A DNA stretch of 64,000 bases from Natrinema sp. HArc-T2 (GCF_041821085.1 NZ_JBGUAZ010000011.1:16825-80824), one strand, 5' to 3'. Positions 36,198-46,350 are shown, numbered from the stretch's first letter. Notes: a model not told the origin generated them from the sequence alone. Translations and numbers: made by a program.

Positions 36198-36836
36198 TTA
36201 AAACAGTTCGTCGAGCGGACGATCGGCGTCGTCCTCGGTGGTGGCGTCTAGGTCTGGTTCCACTGGGGGAGCGTCGAAGAGTCGGCCGCCACCACGTTCC
36301 CGGGCAGCCAACACATCGTCAAGTTCGGCTTGCATTTCATCGTCGAGAGTGGGCGCGGTGAAAGCGTTGGCAACGTCATCAGGCAGGGCGGGACGAGGTG
36401 CATTTCGGTGCCGCTCGATTTTCTCAGTGAGGTAGAGGTTGTCCTGAAGGGCGCGCAGCACAGGCACGTACCGGAGGTAGTCGTATTCATCAAGTAGGGT
36501 GATGCCGTAGCTGGTGAACCGCCAGAACTCGCGTGGATCATTCTGTTCAGCGTCATCACCGTTATAGACATGTTTTGTCACGAGTTCTTTCTCCGCGAGG
36601 CGGTCGAGATGCTCAAGGATGGTCGACCGATTCTTGGGTACCAGGTATTCCAATTCGTCCAGTGTGACGAGATGGTCAGGATGCCCGAGGGTTGCTTGGA
36701 TAATGTAGTAGCGAGTTTTCTGCGTGATAAACCGGTGTGCGCGTCGCTGTTTTTCGAACGGCAGAACGTCTTCCCCACCGAAAGGATCGGTTGGCCTTTC
36801 GGGTGGACCGCGGTGGGCGTCCGCGCTATTGCTCAT
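36198..36836 (-). CDS. Winged-helix DNA-binding protein of haloarchaeal accessory regions
   Basis: 212 residues, winged-HTH domain at about residues 35-95 (ITQKTRYYIIQATLGHPDHL, then LEYLVPKNRSTILEHLDRLAEKEL). The C-terminal half is acidic and probably flexible. It is divergent from the gene at 36953, and the 116-base spacer probably carries both promoters. Regulators of this sort often sit beside genes they control on plasmids and integrated elements. Confidence 0.75.
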   Translation of the reverse strand: MSNSADAHRGPPERPTDPFGGEDVLPFEKQRRAHRFITQKTRYYIIQATLGHPDHLVTLDELEYLVPKNRSTILEHLDRLAEKELVTKHVYNGDDAEQNDPREFWRFTSYGITLLDEYDYLRYVPVLRALQDNLYLTEKIERHRNAPRPALPDDVANAFTAPTLDDEMQAELDDVLAARERGGGRLFDAPPVEPDLDATTEDDADRPLDELF

Positions 36837-36952
36837 ATGCGTCTTTTCCAGCCGAAGTTATGTAACTGTTCGGATTAGCCAGGTTGGGGTTAGACCGCTT
36901 CTGCCAACTTGTCCTATCAACACTTAAGGCGAACACTTCTGTAGAGTGGAAT

Positions 36953-37789
36953 ATGAGCGGTCCACGGGTTCCCCAGAACGCAAACGCCATCTACCAAGCT
37001 GTCAACCGAATATTCGAGGGGATAGAAGCGCCACAGAGAGACTGGCAGGAAGTCATTCGATACATGAATGAGGAACTGCCACGATTCGAGCAAGCAGACA
37101 CCAGTTACCTCGTTCTCGGTAGCTACCGGGGCCAGTACGGCCACCGGCTACGCGAGTTCGCCAACTGCTTGAACATGCCAACCAACTCCGAGTCGATCGT
37201 GCTTGGAGACACACTCGATCTTGACACAGCGGTTATCCCTGCATTCGATATCAAAATCAATCTACTCGGTGAATTCGCTGACTCTATCGCGGGCGTCTAC
37301 GAGAAAGAAGACGGCGGAGAGAGTCCTGAATTGGGCGTGTGCAGATCGTTGTTCGCGAGGAAGACGTTTGTGTTTCCTCGAGATTACACAGGCCTCACTC
37401 GTGGCGGCCTTGAAACACGAGAGGACGTTATCCAGGCAGCACTCTCCGTTTACTATACAGACTTTGACAACATCGATGAGAAAAATCGAGAGCAAGAAAA
37501 GAAGAAACGAGAGTTAGCGTCGCTCATCACAGCCGCACAGCGTGAGGGGATCCATATCACCGAGCGCGAGTTAACCGACATTATCAAAGAGAGAACTGCC
37601 GGTGTTGACGAGGAACCGGCGGTGTACAGCTGGGTGCATCTGAGTTTCTTCAAGCGGTGGGAAGCGATGGGGCAATGCCACACGTGGACAACGCTTGATG
37701 AACTGCGCAATCTTGCTGACGAGATGCCAGGGCCGGTGCGACCACGCTGGGAAACTGAATTTGACGTCGACACTTTCCTTGACGAATAG
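36953..37789 (+). CDS. Accessory protein with a possible TIR/NDT-like nucleotide domain
   Basis: 278 residues, not assigned to a named family. The N-terminal half has the pattern of a nucleoside deoxyribosyltransferase/TIR-like Rossmann fold: YLVLGSYRGQYGHRLREFAN (residues 45-65), an Asp-rich strand-turn VLGDTLDLDTAV, and ADSIAGVYEKEDGGESPELG near residues 105-125, where the final EDGG..ELG is the usual acidic end of such folds. A charged helix (NREQEKKKRELASLITAA) follows. GC is lower than in neighbours. Divergent from the winged-HTH gene. A nucleotide-cleaving effector is possible but unproven. Confidence 0.55.
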   Translation: MSGPRVPQNANAIYQAVNRIFEGIEAPQRDWQEVIRYMNEELPRFEQADTSYLVLGSYRGQYGHRLREFANCLNMPTNSESIVLGDTLDLDTAVIPAFDIKINLLGEFADSIAGVYEKEDGGESPELGVCRSLFARKTFVFPRDYTGLTRGGLETREDVIQAALSVYYTDFDNIDEKNREQEKKKRELASLITAAQREGIHITERELTDIIKERTAGVDEEPAVYSWVHLSFFKRWEAMGQCHTWTTLDELRNLADEMPGPVRPRWETEFDVDTFLDE

Positions 37790-38003
37790 ACGTGGCTCAG
37801 CCGATATGCCAGTAGACCGTCTTATTGTAGCTTCAACCGTGAACTTGTGAGTACATCATCCTACGATCAAACTGCCAGTTCCAACTCATTTTTTGAAGCC
37901 CTGCAAGATATACAGCGCGAATGTCGCACAGGAAGGGTTCATATTCACCCCTCGTTGGCTACCGGAGAAGTTCTTCTTCGAGTAAGGTAAGATCAGCAGC
38001 CCG
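37790..38003. other. Intergenic stretch without recognised content
   Basis: AT-richer than the surroundings. No gene or clear repeat was seen. Confidence 0.4.
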
Positions 38004-38870
38004 CTAAAATTCATCCCCACTATCGAGACTCGTCCCTACCCGGACTGGGTCGGACTCGGGATCAATCGCCACCAGAAATCGACCCATTAGCCACAGACTG
38101 ATGGCCGTCAACGTTCCAAAGATGAGGATCTGGGGCAGCGGCACGACCTGCCCGTCGAGGGTCATGAAAACAATCATTGCGAGGACAGCGCCGCCGAGCG
38201 TGGCGATCTTCACGAGCAAAACGGCGGTGAACGCGTATCCCCAAGATCGACGGTTCCAGAGCCAGTAGGCTGTCAGTGCAAATGCGGGGACGATGATGCC
38301 CAGATCCAGCGAATAGATGACCGCCGTGGGGAGTCCCGTCTCGGCGATGGCCGCTGGTGACGTCCCCGCGAGGGTCGCCGACAGAATCTCCGAGAGCCAT
38401 AGCAACGAGACCAATACGGCCAGCGATAGCTGGAAGGCGACGTAGGGGCGGACGGACGCCTCACTCAGCTCCCGTTTCAGCACCGCCACATCGAGCCGAA
38501 CCATTCCCCCGATGAACGTGAACAGCGTCAGCCAGAGCAACGTCGTATACACGAGGTACAGTTCGTTGAACGCGGTCATGAAGGCGTATGAGGCATAGGT
38601 GTACAACAGATAGCCAGTCACGCCAAGCCAAACGACGTAGCCTCGTAGCGACCCACGGTCTGCATAGTACAGCGAAACAGCAAGGACTGGAACGCCGACC
38701 ACGAGCGTTAACAGGTCTTGCCCGTAGATCTGGGGGAGCAACACCGGGTGATCGCGGTAGAAGTTCGGGACGAACAGTCCGACGCTGGTGGCAACTGTCG
38801 TTAGCACCAGCGTCGTGAGCGATGCGAGACGGTACAAGCGGGGGATCGGTGACCGGGACACGCCTACCAT
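38004..38870 (-). CDS. Multi-span membrane protein, function unknown
   Basis: 288 residues with about seven or eight hydrophobic helices, among them ASLTTLVLTTVATSVGLF near the N-terminus and YVVWLGVTGYLLYTYASYAF near 75-95. No transport, redox or enzymatic motif was recognised. It is divergent from the interrupted small membrane-protein gene at 39003. The proximity suggests a shared role, but neither is characterised. Confidence 0.7.
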   Translation of the reverse strand: MVGVSRSPIPRLYRLASLTTLVLTTVATSVGLFVPNFYRDHPVLLPQIYGQDLLTLVVGVPVLAVSLYYADRGSLRGYVVWLGVTGYLLYTYASYAFMTAFNELYLVYTTLLWLTLFTFIGGMVRLDVAVLKRELSEASVRPYVAFQLSLAVLVSLLWLSEILSATLAGTSPAAIAETGLPTAVIYSLDLGIIVPAFALTAYWLWNRRSWGYAFTAVLLVKIATLGGAVLAMIVFMTLDGQVVPLPQILIFGTLTAISLWLMGRFLVAIDPESDPVRVGTSLDSGDEF

Positions 38871-39002
38871 TTCAGTTGTTGCTCCGCCTGGTGTCGCAGT
38901 GGGCCAGCACGGTCTTGTACGTGGGCAGTGATGGGACGTTGCACTCGGCGCAGGAATTCATCTACCGAAATGATCATTCTGAGATACTGTATACGTACAG
39001 GT

Positions 39003-39377
39003 ATGAAAAGTCTCCTGACGTACGTGGGATCGACCATCCTCGTTGGACATGGGATTGTTAATCTTCTTGGCACCGCTGTGTATTTCGAACTCGCCGACGT
39101 CGCCTAGTTCCCGTACAAGACGACGCTCCTCGACAGTGCGGTGAACGTCGGAGACATGAGTGTGCGTGTGTTCGGGATCCTGTGGGCGGTGGCTGCCATC
39201 GGATTCGTCGCCGCTGCCGGCGCGTTGTTCATTGATTGGGACCACTGGCCCTTGTTAGTGGGTACGGTTGCTGTCTTTTCGCTGGCCTTGACCGTCCTTG
39301 ACTACACAGTCGCCTACGCCGGCATCGTCGTCAACGTAGGAATCCTCGCCGCAGTGGTGTATTCCCATTTCATGTGA
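39003..39377 (+). pseudogene. Small membrane protein gene interrupted by an in-frame TAG
   Basis: The frame from the ATG at 39003 encodes helices LLTYVGSTILVGHGIVNLLG and, after the stop, IGFVAAAGALFIDWDH and VLDYTVAYAGIVVNVGIL. An in-frame TAG at 39105-39107 splits it after residue 34 (ELADVA-stop-FPYKTT). Both halves look like one four-helix protein of 124 residues. A change from CAG or GAG to TAG would explain it. The downstream part could start anew at ATG 39156, but would lack the first helix. Confidence 0.65.
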
Positions 39378-39604
39378 TTCGGATCCGTCGTCAGGTTGCT
39401 ATCGCTGGATACACCCGCTGTCTCTTGTACGCCCGTCCATCATATTCTTAACGGATAGTTTGAAACGTGCGAGATACAGGGCGCAAATTCAGCATCACTA
39501 TTGCTCACCTAGACGGAGGCAGAATTGGTCAATACAGGCGACAATCAAACTATCACCCCCGAACTACTATATTTGTTAGTTCAGTATGTCCACATTGGCC
39601 ATGG

Positions 39605-39610
39605 TATATA
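39605..39610 (+). promoter_or_regulatory. TATA box of the alpha/beta hydrolase gene
   Basis: TATATA centred about 25 nt before the ATG at 39632, indicating a leaderless transcript and supporting that start over upstream in-frame Met codons. Confidence 0.6.
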
Positions 39611-39631
39611 CTACCAAGGCCACTAAACATC

Positions 39632-40708
39632 ATGACATTGGAAGACCGCTACCTCGAAAACGAGTACTACACACAGGACGAACACGGTGACTTCGAATTA
39701 TTTGATCTCGGGGATTTCGAGCTCGCGCGTGGGCAAACGCTCCGAGATGCTAAACTCGCCTATCAGACGTTCGGCGACCTGAATGACGAGAAAGATAATG
39801 CCATCCTCTTTCCCCATATGTATTCTGGGACCCACCGGGATATGGAACGGTTTATCGGCGAAGACATGGCAATCGACCCGACAGAGTATTTTGTCATTCT
39901 CCCAAATCAGTTCGGGAACGGCCTTTCGTCGTCACCGCACAACACGCCGCCACAAGACGGTGGTATGGGCTATTTTCCGGATGTAATGATCGAGGACGAC
40001 ATCCGTGCCCAGCACAAACTCATCACGGAACAGTTTGGGATTGAAGAACTCCAACTCGTCCTTGGGTGGTCGATGGGTGCACAGCAGACCTACGAGTGGA
40101 TCGTTCGGTATCCGGATATGGTCAAGCGAGCCGCTCCAATCGCTGGTACGGCCAAGGTCACACCACACGACCAGCTTTTTATCGAAGCCCACAAAGAGAT
40201 GATCCGTTCAGACCCCGCGTGGAACGAGGGGTTTTATACGGAGCCGCACGCTGTCCACACGGGGCTGCGGCGACACGCTCTTATCTGGTCAGTTATGGGT
40301 CTAAGCACCCAGTTTTATCACCAGTCCGAACAGGCCTGGGAGCGGGCAGGATTCCAGTCAGTCGATGACTTCATGGCAAACTTCTTTGAGGACTGGTTCC
40401 TGCCAATGGACCCGAATAACCTACTCACGATGGCGACAAAATGGCAGCACGGCGACGTGAGTCGCAATACCGATGGCGATCTTGAAGCGGCGCTTGGCCG
40501 GATTGAAGCGAAAGTATACGTTATGCCTTTCGAGGAGAATATGTTTTTCCCGGTACGGGACTGCAAATACGAGGAGACGATGATTCCAGACAGTGAGTTC
40601 CGACCGATCCCTAGCTTGTGGGGTCATTTTACCATGTTTGGTGTGTTCGACGAGGATCTCGAAACGATCGATGAACATATCAGTGATCTCCTGAACGAAT
40701 CAGTGTAA
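39632..40708 (+). CDS. Alpha/beta hydrolase, homoserine O-acetyltransferase (MetX)-like
   Basis: 358-residue alpha/beta hydrolase. Features of the MetX-type acyltransferase branch: LAYQTFGDLNDEKDNAILFP near residue 37, NQFGNGLSSSPHNTPP, the nucleophile elbow LVLGWSMGAQQTYEW with Ser at about residue 150, and a catalytic His in SLWGHFTMFG near the C-terminus. True homoserine acetyltransferases have more conserved surroundings, so another acyltransferase or hydrolase role is likely. GC is lower than in the metabolic part of the window, a mark of recent transfer. No operon partner. Confidence 0.8.
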   Translation: MTLEDRYLENEYYTQDEHGDFELFDLGDFELARGQTLRDAKLAYQTFGDLNDEKDNAILFPHMYSGTHRDMERFIGEDMAIDPTEYFVILPNQFGNGLSSSPHNTPPQDGGMGYFPDVMIEDDIRAQHKLITEQFGIEELQLVLGWSMGAQQTYEWIVRYPDMVKRAAPIAGTAKVTPHDQLFIEAHKEMIRSDPAWNEGFYTEPHAVHTGLRRHALIWSVMGLSTQFYHQSEQAWERAGFQSVDDFMANFFEDWFLPMDPNNLLTMATKWQHGDVSRNTDGDLEAALGRIEAKVYVMPFEENMFFPVRDCKYEETMIPDSEFRPIPSLWGHFTMFGVFDEDLETIDEHISDLLNESV

Positions 40709-40952
40709 CACAGAGGATTTGGCAGCGCTCGATTCTCATTTTCCAGAATAGATGTCGGTACCGGCTGAATCCGGTTTTCCGCTGAGCTAGAGATGAATAC
40801 CAACTCTGATGAAGTTAGCCTCTGAGCCGGTCATGCTACTCCTGACAGAAGCCGAGCAGTTCGAGCAATCCGTGCTGAGCTCACAGCACGAATGCGGCAC
40901 GAGATCAGGAACGACCACAGCATTATCCCGCTTGCTTCCCTAGGGACCAAGG
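40709..40952. other. Intergenic stretch without recognised content
   Basis: Nothing supportable on either strand. Confidence 0.4.
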
Positions 40953-41246
40953 ATGGCAGACACGGAAAACGGACGAGAGAAGCAAGCAGACGACGAGAAC
41001 CGACGTGAGGACGGAGTTCCAGACTCGCTTCCCGAGTGCCACCGTCGCGGCTGCACCGAGAGGGCGACGTTTGTCGTCCTCGAACGATATCAGGAAGAAA
41101 CCGGGCACGGTGCCGTTGAGGCAGAGGCCGTTCTCTGTCAAGAGCATGCCGATGAAGAGAGTCCCACGAATCTTGATGGCAGTTACGCGGATTACGTGTT
41201 TCGTGTCGAGCCTCTCCAAGAGACGCTGGACATGGACACAGCATGA
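40953..41246 (+). CDS. Small Cys/His protein, haloarchaeal, function unknown
   Basis: 97 residues. A polar N-terminus precedes the segment CHRRGCTERATFVVLERYQE, then AVLCQEHADEES, with Cys and His pairs spaced like a zinc site. Composition and codon use are haloarchaeal and the frame has no competing start. No partner gene. Confidence 0.6.
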   Translation: MADTENGREKQADDENRREDGVPDSLPECHRRGCTERATFVVLERYQEETGHGAVEAEAVLCQEHADEESPTNLDGSYADYVFRVEPLQETLDMDTA

Positions 41247-41555
41247 TCAAACGGATTGTAGTTCGATCACTCCTGTCGTGCTGAATCCATGCTCTAAGTC
41301 TTGCACGCCATTACTGTCAGTTCACAGCTCAAATCTGCCACTGCACGGATGCTGATACTCACAAGCCGAAGGTTGAAACGCCACTTAGGCTCACTTCTCA
41401 GTGCAACGTTTGGATGTGCAACACTGTGGGTTTCTCGAGTACGACGTCAAACCACGCGAAGCCATCGGCGTAAATCTTACTCGATCGCGAGCAAACCCCG
41501 TGTTCGACGGATACTGTTAAGCGGATGACTGTCGAAACAACGAGACAGAACTGCA
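41247..41555. other. Intergenic stretch with direct-repeat copy 2
   Basis: 41431-41472 matches 36094-36135 at 38 of 42 bases. It lies in a start-less plus-strand frame that ends at TAA 41518-41520 (GFLEYDVKPREAIGVNLTRS). This is the second half of a repeat pair flanking the 36.1-41.5 kb block. Confidence 0.45.
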
Positions 41556-41828
41556 ATGGCTCGCGTCACAGATCCACGGCCACCACTTCCGGAGTGGATT
41601 CTCGAGTGCTACGACCGGCTGTGTACGCAGGCATGTCGGCCAGACCAAGGAGAAGACGGTGTTCCGCTGATCAATTATGACGATGCCACCGACATATTGG
41701 TCGCCGATACAGAGTTAGCACTCGAGCACCGAGATGTCGAGCACGCGCTTACGCGGCTCCTCGAGCGGGGCTACTTCTACGAAGTCGAGGATGAACTTCG
41801 GATCACATCCCCAGAAGAGCAGTGTTAA
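41556..41828 (+). CDS. Small accessory-region protein, function unknown
   Basis: 90 residues, acidic, mostly helical, with CYDRLCTQACRPDQGED near the start and ALTRLLERGYFYEVEDEL near the end, the latter resembling the wing of a winged-HTH. Possibly a small DNA-binding protein of mobile elements. It is convergent with the minus-strand ATPase gene. Confidence 0.55.
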   Translation: MARVTDPRPPLPEWILECYDRLCTQACRPDQGEDGVPLINYDDATDILVADTELALEHRDVEHALTRLLERGYFYEVEDELRITSPEEQC

Positions 41829-41962
41829 CGACTCTTCGAAGAGCTATCCTGCGTATCGATAGGTCAACGATGCCGAGTTCGAGCCACTGCACTCAACTCG
41901 AGTCAGTTCGACATCTCACCATTCCATTACCGGAATTGTCCAGAAGTGATGGCCGCGTTCTG

Positions 41963-43636
41963 CTAGAGCCCCTCCTCATACTCGTCGACGATCTGCTGAA
42001 CAAGCTCCGCGAACGAACTTCGATCACCTGGATCCACCACGAGCGACCGAAACGTACTCTCAAAGTGATGTCCGTGCGAGGGTCGGTCACGACTTGAGAT
42101 TTCGTGGGCTGCCTCGTGCAACATCACGAGATACAGATCGTGCATCCAGGCTGCACGCTGGCGGCTCGTCACGGCTGAGTCGGTGATCACGATGTACGTC
42201 CTGCCGTCGGTCCAAGCATCGGCACTCGCCTCGCCGTAGTACACATCTCGTTCAATCCCGAGCTCTTTTGCGAGCGCTCGAGCAAAGCGGAGATACCGTC
42301 GCTGATCAGCGTTCAACTGCGATTCATCCTCGATGCGATGATAGCCCGTCCAGACACCTTCTGACTCGGCTTGCTCGCCAACATCAAACGTCTTTGGTAT
42401 CGTTATCGATGTGTCCTCGTCAGTGGCGAGATCACGAAGTCGCTGCGTCGCTGCATCACTCGTATCGAGGACGATGTAGCCACGCTCGACGAGCTTGTCC
42501 GCACCCTTCTGGGCTCCGTCACCCCACCCAATCTTCGGGGCTGCTTGGATCTCCTCGAGGCTGATACGGGACTCGGTCGCCAGCTGGAACAGCTTGCGCT
42601 CGGCCCACTGCTCGTCCGATGACTCGGACGCCATCGCTTCGATCATTACTTCCCGACTCTCGGCGGTCAGCCGATCGTCCGAAACCTCAGCATATAGATC
42701 GTCACGTGTCTGCTCGAGTGCGTCGTCGATCCGTTGCCAGCGATCACAGCCTGATTGGATGTCGTTGCGCGCAAAATTCAGCGTCAAGTTCCCCTTCGAG
42801 ACGACCACACCGCCGAGTCCGTACTCGCGTTTCGTCGTCACGTACAGGCCATTGCTGTAGATATCGAGCCCCTCGTGGGGCGTGTACTCGAGTGCGAGAA
42901 TCGCATCCTCAGTTTCGCGTGTGAGCGACGGATGCGGTGAGTCGGCCACTGCCTCGAGTGGATCGCCCTTGTCAACCGGTTCGCCATTGATCACGACCGA
43001 GACGCCGGTTCGGGATTGTACGTGCGCGAAGCGCTTGCGAAGATCGCGAACGTAGCGTCGCCAGCGGTAGCTGTCCGGGTCCGGCACTTCGTCTTCGTAG
43101 TGATCGATCTCGACGAGCATCCCCTCGAGATGATGTTCAGTGTCCACGAGTTGGCCATCGCGCCCACTGACGTCCGCCTACGGTCCTGAATCGCGTCGAT
43201 CTCGGTAGTCGAAACACAGTGCGGTGTCGTGACTCCAGATACGAACGGCACCCTTCGCGATGATCGCACCCTTGCCGATGCCCCACTCGCCGATTGTCTC
43301 GTCGTCTGCTCGTTGCTTGCTTCCCGCGCCGAGTACTGAGAGGTTGCGCCGCCCTTCGGTCGACTCGAGATTGACACCAGCACCGTCATCGAGGATGAGC
43401 GACCGCTCGGGCGAGATGCTAACCAAAACACGAGATGAACCCGGACTGTCGATGCCGTTTTGGACAGCTTCTCGAATCGCGTCTGTGAGATCCGCCATCT
43501 GATCTTCGATAAGGTACGTTGCGACCCGCTCGTCAGCTGTCATCGTCACGGTCTCGTCAGTCGATGGCTGACTGACTGGCCTCGAGTCAGTCGCTTGGTT
43601 CGTAGCGAACTCCGATAACGTCGGATGATCTGTCAT
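41963..43636 (-). pseudogene. GHKL-type ATPase fused to HExxH metallopeptidase-like domain, interrupted by TAG
   Basis: One reading frame of about 557 codons with an in-frame TAG at 43178-43180. The first part (43636 to 43181) is a GHKL (Hsp90/MutL-type) ATPase domain: ADLTDAIREAVQNGIDS (N box), LILDDGAGVN (G1) and GEWGIGKGAII (G2). The second part ends with a zinc-peptidase-like motif VMLHEAAHEISSRDRPSHGH (HExxH). Between them is a helical region (EEIQAAPKIGWGDGAQKGAD). Ten codons after the TAG lies a GTG (43147) that could restart the second half. Downstream of an UPF1-like helicase on the same strand. Confidence 0.7.
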
Positions 43637-43754
43637 GGTGTCCACCCATGTGGCACCACAGAAACCGAACCGTGCGGTCACTTGGGAACAGGAATGAACT
43701 CTGGTTCGACTTGACGTAGTCTCCCGGTGCTCTCGAGGAATGAGTAGAGATCGC

Positions 43755-45934
43755 CTACAGGCCAGTGTCTTCGTCAGTGCCGTCTGCGGATGAGCGTAAC
43801 GTGTACCAGTCGCCGACGATCGCACAGAACCGCTGGGCGCGAGTCATCGCGACGTTCAATCGCCGAGGACCGTCAATGGGGCGCCCGAGGAAGCCTGTCT
43901 CGCCCGCTGCGTTACTTCGAACTAACGAAATTACGATTGCGACCTTTTCGCTTCCTTGGAAGGAGTCGATCGTGTCGACCGAGATGTCCCTTCCAGAATC
44001 AATATGTCTCGCTAACTTCTTTCGAATAGCGTTAGCCTGGGCCGTGTATGGCGTAATGACGCCGACTTCGGATGGGCTGAGATCTGCATCGGCGAGTAGT
44101 TCACCGGCGATATGGGCAACGAGTCGCACCTCTGCGTCGTTGCGCTTGGAGTGATCGATCGTCTCCTCGCTCCCACCGATATCATAGCTGACGAACGCCG
44201 GACGGTCCTCGAGTGCGGTAACGTCACGCCCTTGCCGCAGGGCCCGGTCGTAGAAGCGGCTGTTCGGAAACCAGGCGATATCGCGATGCATCCGGTACTG
44301 CGTTCGGAGCTGGATACCGACACCCTCGTAAATACCGCCGTCAGCGTAGAGGTGTTCGAACAGGGAGAGACCGGCTGCAGACTCCGGCGGCTCCTCGGTT
44401 GCACTGAATGGCGGCAATTGCTTGTGATCGCCTGCGAGGATCACTTTGTCCGCTCGCGCAAGCGGAATACACGAGGCGGTGCATGTCGCCTGTGTCGCCT
44501 CGTCGAGGACGAGCACATCGAACTCTCGCTCAAGGGTCGCTGCGCTGCTGTTCGTCGCTGCGACAACATCGGCTAGTCCGTCGCAGGTAGCATACTGGGT
44601 GCTAACGACTTCATTTGATGATCTGCTGGCGTTCACGCGTCGGAGTACGAACTCGCCGGCACCGTGTTGTGCATGGGCGTGCAGTGATCGGTCGTCGGTC
44701 TCAGTGGCTGTACTCGAGCCAGCAACGAGATTGTCGACTGCTTGGTTCGAATCGGCACAGACGAGGACGTCGTCCCCAGCCTCGACTGACCGTCTGACGA
44801 CTTCGACGAGCGTTCGCGTCTTGCCTGTGCCTGGTGGTCCATGAATGCAGAAGAGGTGATCAGCAAGGAGGGCACAGGACACTGCAAGTTCCTGTTCTTG
44901 ATTCAGTTCGACGTCTTGCTGACTACTCTTGACACCAGCCGTGTCCCCGAAGGTGACTGCTGTGTCGCCTGTCAAGAGCGCGCGTTGATCATCACGCTCG
45001 CGAACGCGCGTAATCGCAGCAAGTTCGCGCTCGTACGGAACGGGATTTAACAGTTGAGTGAGTGCAAAATCCCGTCGCTTCTGGCGGAGGAACGCACCGA
45101 CAGCCGACCGGTTCTCGATCGTATACCAGTCGATAGCGAGACTGACGGTTAGTCCCTCGATCGCATCGACTGTCGCTGGAATCGGGAACGCGTCTGGTGA
45201 GTGTTCTTTACTTGGTGGGTGGAGGAGCACTTCGTTTCCTTCGAAGATCCGGAATTCGCTCTGGACGACTCGATACGTGTCATGCTGCCGATCTACTTGC
45301 CCGTCATCGATTCTGAATCGGTAGACACCATCTTCTGGTTGACCAAGGGATGCAAGCGATGGAATCGACCGAACCCCTCGGCACGGAGTGCCTCGGGCGT
45401 CGACGCGGCTGCTTTCGCTCGGTTTTCATCACGTTGGACATCCATCTCCGCTTGGACAAATGACTCGAGTTCGTCAAAGAAGGTGTCCGTGTCGTTGTCG
45501 TCAGAAAGCGGATTTCGCGGTGGTTCCCGCTCTGCAATGGGAGAGTCGAAGTACGACGGCGGATCGTCAGGCGCGTAATCGGAGTGCCAGAAGCGTACCC
45601 GGTTGGCTAGCGATGAGACGGCAAACGTGTCTTGATCGACCGAAGCATAGTCGCCGCCATCATCGTAGATGAAAACATCGCCATGGAGTGTGTGTTCTGT
45701 GAAGGCGAGATATTCGCCCGAGAGTGCTGCGCTATTGCGCGCATGGAGTGGAACCACAATCCAGTCGTCTTTCTCGGGATGTGCGAGTTGGTCGTGGTAG
45801 CTCGCATATTCAACGATCCCATCGATTGGAATGGGGTCATCACGCACCGGTTCGAACGTCTCGTCTGCCGGTGAATGGAGGGCAGCACTCGAGAGGTCGA
45901 ACTTGCCGATCGCACTCTCGAAGAGGAGAGACAT
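43755..45934 (-). pseudogene. UPF1-like superfamily 1 helicase, split by a frameshift
   Basis: About 726 codons with one missing base. The first part, 45934 to about 45380, is a 190-residue N-terminal domain (SLLFESAIGKFDLSSAALHS at its start). A one-base loss in a C-run (G-run on the coding strand) at 45374-45377 shifts the frame; restoring it gives RSIPSLASLGQPEDGVYRFR and runs into the helicase. Helicase motifs are intact: Walker A HGPPGTGKTRTL, DEATQA (Walker B), GDHKQLPPF (III), QYRMH (IV), TIDSFQGSEK (V) and NVAMTRAQ (VI). It resembles Dna2/IGHMBP2/UPF1 helicases. The downstream GHKL gene suggests a two-gene unit. Confidence 0.75.
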
Positions 45935-46125
45935 GTCGATCAGAACGAAGCATTGAGTCCTAAATCTTCCCGTTCAGTGAAGTCATCACATGGCTAGTAG
46001 TTTTGATAGAGTGTGTCACAGACCACTTCTCATGAGGTTAATTACCTTTACTTCTCGATGAATCGGCCGACAAATGGATCTGCGAACGGAACACCAGAAA
46101 GAATATGTGAGCCTTCTACTCCGTT

Positions 46126-46350
46126 CTACGAAACCTTGACCGTGACCTCATCAGATGGTGTCACTACCACACAGAACTCACCAACCGAGTATCGAATCTC
46201 GAGATCAGTACCTGTCTGTGGGCCCGTCGAGTCTACAAGCCGCTCAAGTGCTTCGGCGTCGATCATCCTCTGTAGTTGGTACTCGCCTCAATCGAAGCCC
46301 TGCTCCTCGAGTGCAGTGATGATCTCGAGCAGAAGCGGTCGATCACTCAT
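46126..46350 (-). pseudogene. Small gene downstream of the ArdC relic, broken by TGA
   Basis: From ATG 46350: MSDRPLLLEIITALEEQGFD, then TGA at 46288-46290, then an open frame YQLQRMIDAEALERLVDSTG to TAG at 46126. The ATG overlaps the stop of the ArdC relic (ATGAGTGA). The same first residues (MSDRVPLLEITDALDKLTH) follow the intact ArdC gene at 53770-53829 in a shorter, also damaged copy. Confidence 0.55.

Noticed and set aside
44740..44760. GGTTCGAATC-like sequence as a tRNA T-arm
   Set aside because: It lies within helicase coding sequence and no acceptor stem or anticodon arm can be folded around it.
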